Shown: positions 1-7,313 of the stretch, piece after piece | Position numbering within the stretch: position 1 is the stretch's first letter | Layout: each line of letters opens with the position of its first letter | Source of the DNA: Bradyrhizobium murdochi | GTDB lineage: Bacteria > Pseudomonadota > Alphaproteobacteria > Rhizobiales > Xanthobacteraceae | DNA: 64,000 nt | Assembly (NCBI RefSeq): GCF_000472965.1 | Contig: NZ_AXAU01000003.1 | Coordinates: 62,269 to 126,268, forward strand | Direction of reading: 5' to 3' | The notes under the pieces: generated by a model | The model's input: only the letters and a program-made list of their open reading frames with translations | What the model was told of the DNA's origin: nothing | Database searches by the model: none | Position numbers and translations under genes: made by a program

Positions 1-1
1 A

Positions 2-970
2 GGCAGTGTGCGAAGAAGCCGCGACCGCGTACGCATCACCGCTCAGCTCAACGACACGGCAACCGGCAGCCACATCTGGGCGGAGCACTACGACCGCGAC
101 CTGACTGACGTATTCGCGATACAGGACGAGATCACGGACGCCATTGTCGCCGCGATCGAGCCGCAGATTTACGCCGCGGAGAATTTTCGCAGTCGGCGCA
201 AGCCACCCAACAGCATCGATGCATGGGACTTGGTGATGCGCGCGCTGTCGCATCACTGGCGTGTAACGCAACCCGACAGCCTCGCCGCGCAAGCGCTGCT
301 GGAACGCGCCATTGCGCTCGATCCGGACTACGGCCAGGCGCTGGCGCTGTTCGCGACCAACCATATGTTCGGCGTGCATCTTGGCTGGACCGATCTTGCA
401 ACCGCAGCACCCGTCGCCGAGCAAGCGGCATTGGCGGCGATTGCCGCCGACGCCGAGGATGCCTGGGCCCATACGGCCCTCGGCAGCGTGTATTTCTCCA
501 CGCGCCGGCTCGACCGTTCGCTGGCCGAGTTCGAACTGGCGCTCCAGCTCAACCCCAGTTTCTCCCTGGCGCAGGGGTACTATGCCCTGGCGCTGTCTTA
601 TACCGGGCGATGGATGGACGCCTATGCGGCAGCGCAACGCGCCATCCGCCAGAGTCCCCGCGATCCCTCTTCGGCGATCTACTACGGCGTTGCCGCCTAT
701 GCCCAGTTCGTGGGCCGGAACTATCAGGAAGCCATCGCACTGGCGCGCGAGGCGACGCGTCAGCGCGGCGACCTCACCGGCGCCTATCGGGTGCTGACGG
801 TCGCCGCCGGCATGACCGGCCAGATCGAACTCGCGCGCGCTGCGCTTCAGGAATTGCGCCGGACCCAGCCGAATATCTCGCTCACCTGGATCGCGACGCA
901 GTTACCCTGGAAGCTCGATGCCGATCGCGAGCACTATCTCGAAGGCTTTCGCCGCGCCGGATTGGAGTGA
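2..970 (+). CDS. TPR protein, C-terminal part (cyclase/CadC-type), 5' end outside window
   Basis: The frame is open from the first bases of the window, so the N-terminus is missing. The first visible residues (RVRITAQLNDTATGSHIWAE) are the usual linker seen just before the TPR region of adenylate/guanylate cyclase-like or CadC-type winged-helix regulators. The rest is helical TPR-like sequence with repeats such as ALLERAIALDPDYGQA and SLAEFELALQLNPSFSLA. The missing upstream part would decide between a class III cyclase domain and a DNA-binding domain. It ends convergently, 20 bp from the next gene on the other strand. Confidence 0.7.
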   Translation, partial: GSVRRSRDRVRITAQLNDTATGSHIWAEHYDRDLTDVFAIQDEITDAIVAAIEPQIYAAENFRSRRKPPNSIDAWDLVMRALSHHWRVTQPDSLAAQALLERAIALDPDYGQALALFATNHMFGVHLGWTDLATAAPVAEQAALAAIAADAEDAWAHTALGSVYFSTRRLDRSLAEFELALQLNPSFSLAQGYYALALSYTGRWMDAYAAAQRAIRQSPRDPSSAIYYGVAAYAQFVGRNYQEAIALAREATRQRGDLTGAYRVLTVAAGMTGQIELARAALQELRRTQPNISLTWIATQLPWKLDADREHYLEGFRRAGLE

Positions 971-990
971 GCTTCCGCGACCGGCCTCGA

Positions 991-2043
991 TTACTGCTGC
1001 TTTTCCCAGAACGACAGCAATCCCTGCGAGGCCGAGCCTCCGATCACGCAGGGAATGCCGACTGCGACCTGCCCTAGCGCAGCCGCAGAGACGCAGCCGA
1101 GCGCAACCGCGCCGACGCCAACCTGACCCCAGAAGCTGAGATTCCGGCGGCTATCGGAGCCCTTGGTCTTGAGTTCATCCACGGCGGCCAGCGCATCCTT
1201 GCGGAGAGCAGCGATCTGCACCGTGTCCGCCGCCTCGACCACTTCGGTGAGAGGCGCCTTGACCGCCGCCGGCTGTCTGGCAAGTTCGCTACGGAGGTAT
1301 TCGCGCAAATTTGCATCACGGATCGCGTAGCTTGCCAACGTATAGCGCGCCATGCTTCCGACCGTCAGCTTGTCGATCGTGTCGCGGCTCTTGCTCCATG
1401 GCAGCATCTGGATAATGCGCTGGATCGGCGCATGCGAACCGGTCGCAAAATAGTAGCCCCACAGCGTATCCAGCAAATCCTGGTTGCTCGCCAGCGTGAG
1501 TGTCGTGTTCAGCTTCCGCTCGTCCTTGGCAAACGGATTCTTGGTGAAGGCGCTGCGCAACTTGTCCATCATGCCGGGCTTTGCCTCTTCCAGCGGGATT
1601 TCGGCCAAGGTCGGCAGCTTGCCCGCCAGATAGCTATCGATCATGACCCGCCTGCCCGGCATTCGCGGCGCGACCCGGCGCAAAACGTTTCTCCAGTCAG
1701 GCAGCCCCGAATAGGCGATGGCGCGGACGATCACCCATTCGTCTTCCGGCCGAACGGGGAAGAAACTGGCAATGAGCTGTTCGGCCTTGGCAGGGTTGGA
1801 ACCAATCGCACCGGCGATAAAGCCCAGGTAAATGCCAGCGTTCTCAGGCTCCTTGAACGTCTGCGAATGAAACAGTACGCGCACGGCTGCCGGGACATGG
1901 GCATAGTCCGGCTTGGCCCGATAGTTATAGATCCATTGCTGGACTACCCCGAGCGAGGCGCGCGGATCGACCTCCGGCGCCTTCTCTGCATGCGCGGGCT
2001 GAATTAGCATGAGCGCAGCGGCAATGAAGGCGGCATATCGCAT
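991..2043 (-). CDS. Secreted protein of unknown function
   Basis: A 350-aa protein whose first 20 residues form a Sec-type signal peptide (MRYAAFIAAALMLIQPAHA, cleavage likely after AHA). The frame stays open upstream, but this ATG has AGGAG 8 bases ahead of it and puts the signal peptide at the N-terminus. The middle is helical and carries no motif I recognise. Near the C-terminus is a hydrophobic Gly/Ala-rich stretch (about residues 304-340) with two Cys, which could be a membrane anchor or hairpin. The gene is convergent with the TPR gene and divergent from the BamA-like gene. I do not recognise the family. Confidence 0.75.
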   Translation of the reverse strand: MRYAAFIAAALMLIQPAHAEKAPEVDPRASLGVVQQWIYNYRAKPDYAHVPAAVRVLFHSQTFKEPENAGIYLGFIAGAIGSNPAKAEQLIASFFPVRPEDEWVIVRAIAYSGLPDWRNVLRRVAPRMPGRRVMIDSYLAGKLPTLAEIPLEEAKPGMMDKLRSAFTKNPFAKDERKLNTTLTLASNQDLLDTLWGYYFATGSHAPIQRIIQMLPWSKSRDTIDKLTVGSMARYTLASYAIRDANLREYLRSELARQPAAVKAPLTEVVEAADTVQIAALRKDALAAVDELKTKGSDSRRNLSFWGQVGVGAVALGCVSAAALGQVAVGIPCVIGGSASQGLLSFWEKQQ

Positions 2044-2280
2044 GTGATGCTCCTGCGAGCGCCGACGCCTGCGCGGTTCCTGCGCGAGCGTCCGAGGCTC
2101 TATCGATGGCGAAGCATGATGCGTGCATTGCGACAATTCTGAGAAAATCGGCATTAACAGAAGACGTCTAAATTGTGGCGCGTCGCGAAAAAGTTGCCCG
2201 CACCTCACCTTATCCCAGACATTTTTTCGCCCCGCGCGGGCAATTCGATCTCAGCCGATCAACTGGGAGTCCGCCGGGAC

Positions 2281-4626
2281 GTGGAGATCAGACGCATCAC
2301 GCAGCGCAACCGACCGTTCCGATCGGGGGTGGCCGTTTGCCGGCTTGCCGGCGCCCTCGGCTTGATTTTCGCGACGCCGGTCGTCACCGAAGCCGCGCCG
2401 CCATCGCAAGATACGATCATCGTCGAAGGCAACCGCCGCGTCGACGCCGAGGCTGTACGCTCACACTTTCATCCAAACGCCGACGGACATTTCGATGATG
2501 CCGCGCGTGATGCGGCGCTGAAAGCACTGATCGCAACCGGCCTGTTCGAGAAAGTTTCCATCGAACGCGCCGGTGATCGGCTTGTCGTGCATCTGTCCGA
2601 AGCGCCTGTACTCGACCGCGTCGCATTCGAAGGCAACAGGAAAGTCAAGGACGCCGACCTCGCCGCCGCCATCGAATCGAAGCCACGCGGCTCGCTGCAA
2701 CGCGCCACGGTGCAGTCCGACGTCGGCCGCATCATCGAGGCCTACCGGCGTGTCGGCCGCGCCGAGGTCAGCGTCGATCCGCAAATCATCGACCGCGGCA
2801 ACGGCCGGGTCGACCTCATCTATGCCGTAACGGAGGGCGCAAAGACTCCGGTACAGCGGATCGATTTCACGGGCAACAAGGCCTTCGGCAAGCGACAGCT
2901 CAGCGCCGTAATCAAGACCTCCGCCACCCATATGCTAAGTTTTCTGACCGGCGGCAACGTCTACGATCCCGACCGCGTCGCGCAAGACCGGGAACAGCTA
3001 CGGCTCTACTACCGCAGCAAAGGTTACGCCGATGTCAGCGTGTCATCGGCAAAGGCGGAGTATGATCCGGCGGCGAAGGGGTTCACGCTGAACTTCGCAA
3101 TCGACGAAGGCCCGCTTTATCACTTCCGGGAAGTCAGCGTCGCCTGCAACATTCCGGGCATGGACTGCGACAAGCTTCGTGCTCTTCCCACCGCCCATCC
3201 AGGCGCGGTGTTCGACGGCAACACCCTGGACAAGACCACGGAGCTGCTGGCGATCGAAATGGCAAAGCTCGGCTATCCCTTTGCCCAGGCGACGCCGCGA
3301 CTTACCCGTGATGCCACGGCGCAACGCATCGACGTTGCCTTCGTGATCGAACAGGGGCCTCGAGCCTATGTCGAGCGGATCGAAATTCACGGCAACACGC
3401 GGACCCGCGATTACGTGATCCGGCGCGAATTCGATATCGCCGAAGGCGATCCCTACAACAAGACACTGATAGATCGGGCCGAACGGCGCCTCAAAAACTT
3501 GAACTACTTCAAGACGGTGAAAATATCGAATCGGCCGGGCTCGGCGCCGGATCATGTCATCCTCGATGTCGAGGCGGTTGACCAGGCAACCGGTGATTTC
3601 AACATCGCTGGCGGCTACTCGACTGTCGATGGTGCGCTCGTCGAGGTCAAAGTAGGCGAGCGCAATTTCTACGGCACGGGCAAGAACGTGCAGGCCACCT
3701 TCACGTACGGCCAATATGCGCGCGGCATCAACCTGGCCGCATCTGAACCGTATTTTCTCGGCACCAAGGTCGCCGCGGGAATCGAACTTTTCGGTCGCCA
3801 GAACGACGCCAATAGCTACCAATCCTACGGCAGCAACACCTACGGCGCGAGGCTGCAACTGGGCACGCCGATCAACGAGGAGCTCGGCGTGCAGTGGCGC
3901 TACTCGATCTACAATCAGAACATCACGCTATGGCCGAACAGCTCCGGCCTGACGCCCTCGTTGGCCGTCCGGCAGGCGGCCGCCGCCGGCCCGACGTGGG
4001 TCTCCGCCCCCGGCAGTACGACGACCTACAGTACGCTCGACAACACAAAGAGCCCGACCAGCGGAATCAGATCGCAGCTCAGCCAGGATCTGGCCGGACT
4101 GGGTGGCGACGTGAAATTCCTGAAAACTACGGAAGACGTGCGGTACTACAAGTCACTCAGCAGTGATCTGGTTGGCATGGTGCGCGCCCAGGGCGGCTAC
4201 GTTACCGGTTGGGGCGGCCAGCAGGTACCGCTGATGAACAACTTCTTCGGCGGCCCGACCATGGTGCGAGGCTTTGCCCCGAACGGCTTCGGCCCACGCG
4301 ACCTGACGCCGGGCACCACGATGGATAATGTCGGCGGCAGCGCCTATTGGGCAACGACCGCCGAACTGCAGAGCGCGATTCCCGGCGTGCCCAACGAATA
4401 CGGCCTCAGGGCCACGGCCTTCGTCGACGCCGGCAGCGTATTCCGCTACAGCGGATCGACGGCATCGCTTCAGGTCGCCAACAAGAATGTCGTGCGCTCG
4501 TCGGTCGGCGCCGGCCTGACCTGGGCCTCGCCGTTCGGCGCCTTGACCGTCGACTATGCCGTGCCGTTGACGAAGGCGGCGTATGACGTGGTGCAGCCTC
4601 TGCGCTTCAGCGCGGGAGGGTTTTGA
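2281..4626 (+). CDS. BamA/TamA-type outer membrane protein assembly factor (second-copy type)
   Basis: An Omp85-superfamily protein of about 781 aa. A signal peptide (hydrophobic stretch ending TPVVTEA) is followed by several POTRA domains, the first starting at DTIIVEGNRRVDAEAV, and from about residue 438 by a 16-strand-type barrel. The barrel carries the VRGF lid-lock motif at about residues 662-665 and ends in a terminal Phe, the usual outer-membrane C-terminal signature. The start is uncertain: GTG 2281 has GGGAG 11 bases upstream and fits the signal peptide, while a TTG at 2173 would add 36 residues. The usual bamA neighbours (rseP, skp, lpxD) are absent, so this is probably a paralogue rather than the main BamA. 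Confidence 0.85.
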   Translation: MEIRRITQRNRPFRSGVAVCRLAGALGLIFATPVVTEAAPPSQDTIIVEGNRRVDAEAVRSHFHPNADGHFDDAARDAALKALIATGLFEKVSIERAGDRLVVHLSEAPVLDRVAFEGNRKVKDADLAAAIESKPRGSLQRATVQSDVGRIIEAYRRVGRAEVSVDPQIIDRGNGRVDLIYAVTEGAKTPVQRIDFTGNKAFGKRQLSAVIKTSATHMLSFLTGGNVYDPDRVAQDREQLRLYYRSKGYADVSVSSAKAEYDPAAKGFTLNFAIDEGPLYHFREVSVACNIPGMDCDKLRALPTAHPGAVFDGNTLDKTTELLAIEMAKLGYPFAQATPRLTRDATAQRIDVAFVIEQGPRAYVERIEIHGNTRTRDYVIRREFDIAEGDPYNKTLIDRAERRLKNLNYFKTVKISNRPGSAPDHVILDVEAVDQATGDFNIAGGYSTVDGALVEVKVGERNFYGTGKNVQATFTYGQYARGINLAASEPYFLGTKVAAGIELFGRQNDANSYQSYGSNTYGARLQLGTPINEELGVQWRYSIYNQNITLWPNSSGLTPSLAVRQAAAAGPTWVSAPGSTTTYSTLDNTKSPTSGIRSQLSQDLAGLGGDVKFLKTTEDVRYYKSLSSDLVGMVRAQGGYVTGWGGQQVPLMNNFFGGPTMVRGFAPNGFGPRDLTPGTTMDNVGGSAYWATTAELQSAIPGVPNEYGLRATAFVDAGSVFRYSGSTASLQVANKNVVRSSVGAGLTWASPFGALTVDYAVPLTKAAYDVVQPLRFSAGGF

Positions 4627-5182
4627 CCGAAACGGGATGCTCCGTCGCGAACCCGTACAACAGCGCCAGCCGGTCGAGGCATTCGCGCAATCGCCTTGAA
4701 AAATACTCATGCCATCGCTTGGTGCGCAGTCCCCTCCGCTCGCCGACCTGTTCCATCGTCATTCCCTGGACCAGGACATCATGCACCAGCGCCGAGCCGT
4801 CCGCCCCAAGCTCGCGCTCGGCACGGTTCAACCGCAGCACGGCCTTGCGTTGACCCTCGGTGATCGGTTCGCGTCGCTGCCCGCCATCGACATATTCCCG
4901 GCTCGGATCGACCGCGCGCGGGCCGCGCTCCGCCTTCTCCCAGTCGCTCTGGAACGCCCTCCCCGCCTGATACTGCGCCTCGTCGATCTGGCGGTGGGAA
5001 TGTAACCGAGCGAGGGGATCGTTGCGAATCGAACGCAAGGCAACGATCTTCTCACCCGGCTCCAACGCCAGCGGGTTGTCGACCTCGACGGTTGCGACTT
5101 CGGCATTGCGTAACAAATCGCGCGACCTCCGGTCGTGCGCCTTGGCGGGATTGTACGGCTTTCGGCGTTTAGCTCTCGGCAT
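4607..5182 (-). CDS. Unknown protein with helical C-terminal domain, third gene of the gcrA-like operon
   Basis: A 191-aa basic protein. The N-terminus is Lys/Arg-rich (MPRAKRRKPYNPAKAHDRRS). The C-terminal 90 residues hold a compact helical motif containing LVHDVLVQGMTMEQVGERRG, then a Trp and a second helix, which resembles a sigma-factor or helix-turn-helix-like region (DUF6456-like from memory, not checked). The start has AAGGAG 8 bases upstream. It lies 47 bp downstream of the 56-aa gene and is read in the same direction, so probably in one transcript with the GcrA-like gene. Its 3' end overlaps the 3' end of the BamA-like gene by 20 bp on the opposite strand. Confidence 0.65.
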   Translation of the reverse strand: MPRAKRRKPYNPAKAHDRRSRDLLRNAEVATVEVDNPLALEPGEKIVALRSIRNDPLARLHSHRQIDEAQYQAGRAFQSDWEKAERGPRAVDPSREYVDGGQRREPITEGQRKAVLRLNRAERELGADGSALVHDVLVQGMTMEQVGERRGLRTKRWHEYFSRRLRECLDRLALLYGFATEHPVSVKTLPR

Positions 5183-5229
5183 CTGATATGCTCCTTGAAA
5201 ACAGTGAATTTCGGTATCGACCCGGAGTT

Positions 5230-5400
5230 CTATTCGGTTGATGCGCTCGATATCTCGTCGCGCAGCAATTGGGACAATTCATCCCGCCGGCCGCAGCCTT
5301 CCGGCTGAAGTCCGATCAGCGCACGCAGGTGAGCGATCCGGTGGCGACGCGGCAGCCGTTTCAGCCGGTCGGCGACGCATGTGACAGCAACGTTCGTCAT
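5230..5400 (-). CDS. Small unknown protein, translationally coupled to the gcrA-like gene
   Basis: A 56-aa frame starting MTNVAVTCVADRLKRL and ending DEISSASTE, basic in the middle and acidic at the end. Its ATG overlaps the TGA of the GcrA-like gene in an ATGA arrangement (5397-5400), the classic geometry for translational coupling. This is the main support that it is a real gene despite its size. No hydrophobic segment or known motif is visible. It sits between the GcrA-like gene and the unknown at 4607-5182, all on the same strand. Confidence 0.55.
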   Translation of the reverse strand: MTNVAVTCVADRLKRLPRRHRIAHLRALIGLQPEGCGRRDELSQLLRDEISSASTE

Positions 5401-5930
5401 GCCGTCTCCAACATCCGCAGCAGAGCGGTGCTCACCGCGTGTTCGGACGGCACGACCGGGTTGCGACTCAAATGAAAATGGGGCGTGCAGTAAGCCGAAC
5501 CCGGGCGGCGCGGATGACCGCAGAAAGTAATAACCTCACTCTCCTCATCGCCGCCATAGGGATAGCGGCAGTCACCACTCTCCAGCTCGGTCAGGGAGAT
5601 ATGCCGTGGCTCGATCGCCGCGCAGCGCAGCTTGAGCGGCTTGATCTCCTTAAACAACGGCACCGGCCAGACAAGCGCAGACGTCCTGGAATCACTGGCA
5701 CGAGGTTCTCCGATGTCGTGCAGGTCGGCCGGCTTGGTGGGCATAGACGGTTGCAGACGACCGTCAGCTCCTAGTCCGAGACGCCGTGCGCGCCCGAGCG
5801 CTGCACTGCGAGTGTAAAACGTATTGAATCGTGAATTGATCGCTCGCGCGGCCTCCGAATAGCTCATGCCTTTGGCAAGCAATTCCCGCAGCGCGTCCGA
5901 GTGCTCGGGCGCCCAGTTCGACAGTTCCAT
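5397..5930 (-). CDS. GcrA-family cell-cycle/transcription regulator homologue
   Basis: A 177-aa protein with the GcrA layout. The N-terminal helix-turn-helix-like domain (NWAPEHSDALRELLAKGMSYSEAARAINSRF) is followed by a linker and a C-terminal cysteine cluster (DCRYPYG, then FCGHP, then YCTPH) typical of the family. GcrA proteins bind the housekeeping sigma factor and act at GANTC-methylated promoters; that role here is inferred from the family. The internal ATG is chosen because AAGGA lies 7 bases upstream. The gene is divergent from the S24 repressor, and a copy of the shared palindrome lies in its likely promoter. Being next to a phage-type repressor suggests an accessory copy rather than the cell-cycle gcrA. 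Confidence 0.8.
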   Translation of the reverse strand: MELSNWAPEHSDALRELLAKGMSYSEAARAINSRFNTFYTRSAALGRARRLGLGADGRLQPSMPTKPADLHDIGEPRASDSRTSALVWPVPLFKEIKPLKLRCAAIEPRHISLTELESGDCRYPYGGDEESEVITFCGHPRRPGSAYCTPHFHLSRNPVVPSEHAVSTALLRMLETA

Positions 5931-5976
5931 CTTGTTGTCCTTGCTCTTGTCAACGCCGCCCGATGCCGGCAATCAA

Positions 5977-5993
5977 TTTCTGATATTCCGAAA
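5977..5993. promoter_or_regulatory. Operator-like palindrome, copy 1
   Basis: TTTCTGATATTCCGAAA, matching the five-copy consensus TTTCYGANNNTCNGAAA. It lies downstream of a TTGACT -35-like hexamer (minus strand, 5998-6003) and would fall inside the spacer of a promoter reading into the GcrA-like operon. The -10 for that promoter is poor. Confidence 0.7.
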
Positions 5994-6005
5994 TGAAAGT
6001 CAAGC

Positions 6006-6035
6006 TTGATTTCTGATAATCGGAACTGCTATTGT
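6006..6035 (+). promoter_or_regulatory. Candidate sigma-70 promoter of the S24 repressor gene
   Basis: TTGATT (6006-6011), 18-base spacer, TATTGT (6030-6035). Palindrome copy 2 occupies the spacer and copy 3 starts at the end of the -10. Confidence 0.5.
6010..6026. promoter_or_regulatory. Operator-like palindrome, copy 2
   Basis: TTTCTGATAATCGGAAC. It falls in the spacer of the candidate promoter for the S24 repressor gene, so binding here would block RNA polymerase. The last base departs from the consensus. Confidence 0.7.
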
Positions 6036-6051
6036 TTCTGAAATTCGGAAA
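6035..6051. promoter_or_regulatory. Operator-like palindrome, copy 3
   Basis: TTTCTGAAATTCGGAAA, the best copy. It lies between the candidate -10 and the ribosome binding site of the S24 repressor gene, as expected for autoregulation. Confidence 0.75.
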
Positions 6052-6060
6052 GGAGTGACC

Positions 6061-6699
6061 ATGCTGGACATCAGGTTGATCGAGCGGGGCCTGGAGAAGC
6101 CGGGCAAGACCAAGGGCGGATTGGCCGCCGCGATGGGCGTTCGTCCTGGCGCGGTTTCGGAAATCCTGTCCGGGATACGGCTGATCAAGGCATCTGAAAT
6201 CGCCCCGATCATCGAATATCTCGAACTGAATTCGGTGCCGATCATGGGTCGGGTGGGCGCCGGCGCCTCGATCGAGCCGGAACACGAGCAGGTGCCGCCG
6301 GAAGGCCTCGGCGAAGTCGAACTGCCCTTCCCGATCGCGGAAGAAACCATCGCCTTCGAGGTGGCCGGCGATTCCATGCTGCCAAAGTACGAAAACGGCG
6401 ATGTTATCGTCGTCTACCGAGAGCAGCGCCACCCGCTGTCGAGCTTCTACGGCGAGGAGGCCGCGGTCCGCCTGAAGACCGGCGAGCGTTATCTGAAGAC
6501 GATCGCGCGCGGAAAATCCCCAGCGTCGGTCAACCTGACGAGCTTCAATGCCAAGCCGATCACCGGCGTAAAGCTGGAATGGATCGGCGAGATCTGCGTC
6601 ACCCTGCCGAGGGGCCAGATCGAACGATTGCGCAACAAGGCCGCGGCCCGCTCGCGCAAGGCAGCAAGGGCGACCGGCGGACGCACGCCGGAAAAGTAA
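6061..6699 (+). CDS. LexA-like S24 repressor (self-cleaving phage-type regulator)
   Basis: A 212-aa protein with an N-terminal XRE-type helix-turn-helix (GLAAAMGVRPGAVSEILSG, about residues 21-39) and a C-terminal S24/LexA peptidase-like domain. Visible landmarks are a possible autocleavage pair Ala67-Gly68 in GRVGAGASI, the catalytic Ser105 in AGDSMLP and a catalytic Lys146 in YLKTI. The protein is therefore likely to dimerise on DNA and cleave itself on RecA or stress signals; this follows from the family. ATG 6061 is chosen over a GTG at 6055 because AGGAG lies 5 bases upstream. Three palindromes lie before the gene and two after it, which suggests that it controls itself, the divergent GcrA-like operon and the gene at 6873. 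The C-terminal tail is very basic. Confidence 0.85.
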   Translation: MLDIRLIERGLEKPGKTKGGLAAAMGVRPGAVSEILSGIRLIKASEIAPIIEYLELNSVPIMGRVGAGASIEPEHEQVPPEGLGEVELPFPIAEETIAFEVAGDSMLPKYENGDVIVVYREQRHPLSSFYGEEAAVRLKTGERYLKTIARGKSPASVNLTSFNAKPITGVKLEWIGEICVTLPRGQIERLRNKAAARSRKAARATGGRTPEK

Positions 6700-6773
6700 T
6701 CAAGGCAGCTTTCGTCTTCCGAATCAACAAATCCTGCTGAGGCGCGACCGTCTCCCTGACGCTTTGCCTGCAA

Positions 6774-6790
6774 TTTCTGTTTTTCGGAAT
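6774..6790. promoter_or_regulatory. Operator-like palindrome, copy 4
   Basis: TTTCTGTTTTTCGGAAT, the weakest copy, ending 6 bases upstream of the -35 of the promoter for the gene at 6873. Confidence 0.6.
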
Positions 6791-6796
6791 TTTCGC

Positions 6797-6825
6797 TTGA
6801 CTTATTTCCGATTTTCAGAAATACT
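6797..6825 (+). promoter_or_regulatory. Candidate sigma-70 promoter of the gene at 6873
   Basis: TTGACT (6797-6802), 17-base spacer, AATACT (6820-6825). Palindrome copy 5 fills the spacer almost exactly and copy 4 lies just upstream, so the promoter looks repressor-controlled. Confidence 0.6.
6805..6821. promoter_or_regulatory. Operator-like palindrome, copy 5
   Basis: TTTCCGATTTTCAGAAA, in the opposite orientation to the other copies by its asymmetric positions. It lies between the -35 and -10 hexamers upstream of the gene at 6873. Confidence 0.75.
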
Positions 6826-6872
6826 CTCCCCATCGTTTCCGGCGCGCGGGAGATAAGGGTCAGATCGCCAGC

Positions 6873-7148
6873 ATGCAATATTTCGTCGTGATGATCGACT
6901 ACGGCCGCCGCGGTCGCGAGGCCATTGTCGATCCGGAAATCACAAGGCGCGAGGTCGTCTCCCGGGTCGCGTCGGGTGAATACCGCAATATCAGCTTCAT
7001 CCACGAAATCGCGGATTGCTCGGTCGAGGACATCACGGCCGATATTCTGAGCGAGGCGGCCATTCCCGACATCGGCGCGACGGGCGCCGATCTGCAGGCC
7101 AGCCATTTCGATCACATCCGAGATCTGCGCAAGCACGAGAGCGCGTGA
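6873..7148 (+). CDS. Small unknown protein under the S24-repressor operators
   Basis: A 91-aa soluble acidic protein starting MQYFVVMIDYGRRGREAIVD. It contains no Cys cluster, signal peptide or membrane segment apart from a single Cys (ADCSVED). I do not recognise the family. Its promoter carries two copies of the operator palindrome, so it is probably the target gene of the neighbouring repressor. A good Shine-Dalgarno is not obvious; GGGAG lies 20 bases away. The first strand-helix resembles an N-terminal ferredoxin-like fold, but that is a guess. Confidence 0.6.
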   Translation: MQYFVVMIDYGRRGREAIVDPEITRREVVSRVASGEYRNISFIHEIADCSVEDITADILSEAAIPDIGATGADLQASHFDHIRDLRKHESA

Positions 7149-7313
7149 TCACGTTCGGTCACGCTATTCCCTCAAAACATTGTGATTACTGGGCGGGCTT
7201 TAATCGCCGACAACTTGCTTAACTATTGTTCACGCAAAGTCTATTCGGACAGCGCGGACGATCGCACTAGATTCGCGATTCGATTTCTCCGACATGTAAA
7301 GTCTTAGCCAACA

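Noticed and set aside
5977-6821. Reading the palindromes as LexA SOS boxes
   Set aside because: Alphaproteobacterial SOS boxes use GTTC/GAAC direct repeats; these sites are TTTCYGA-based palindromes, so a separate repressor is more likely.
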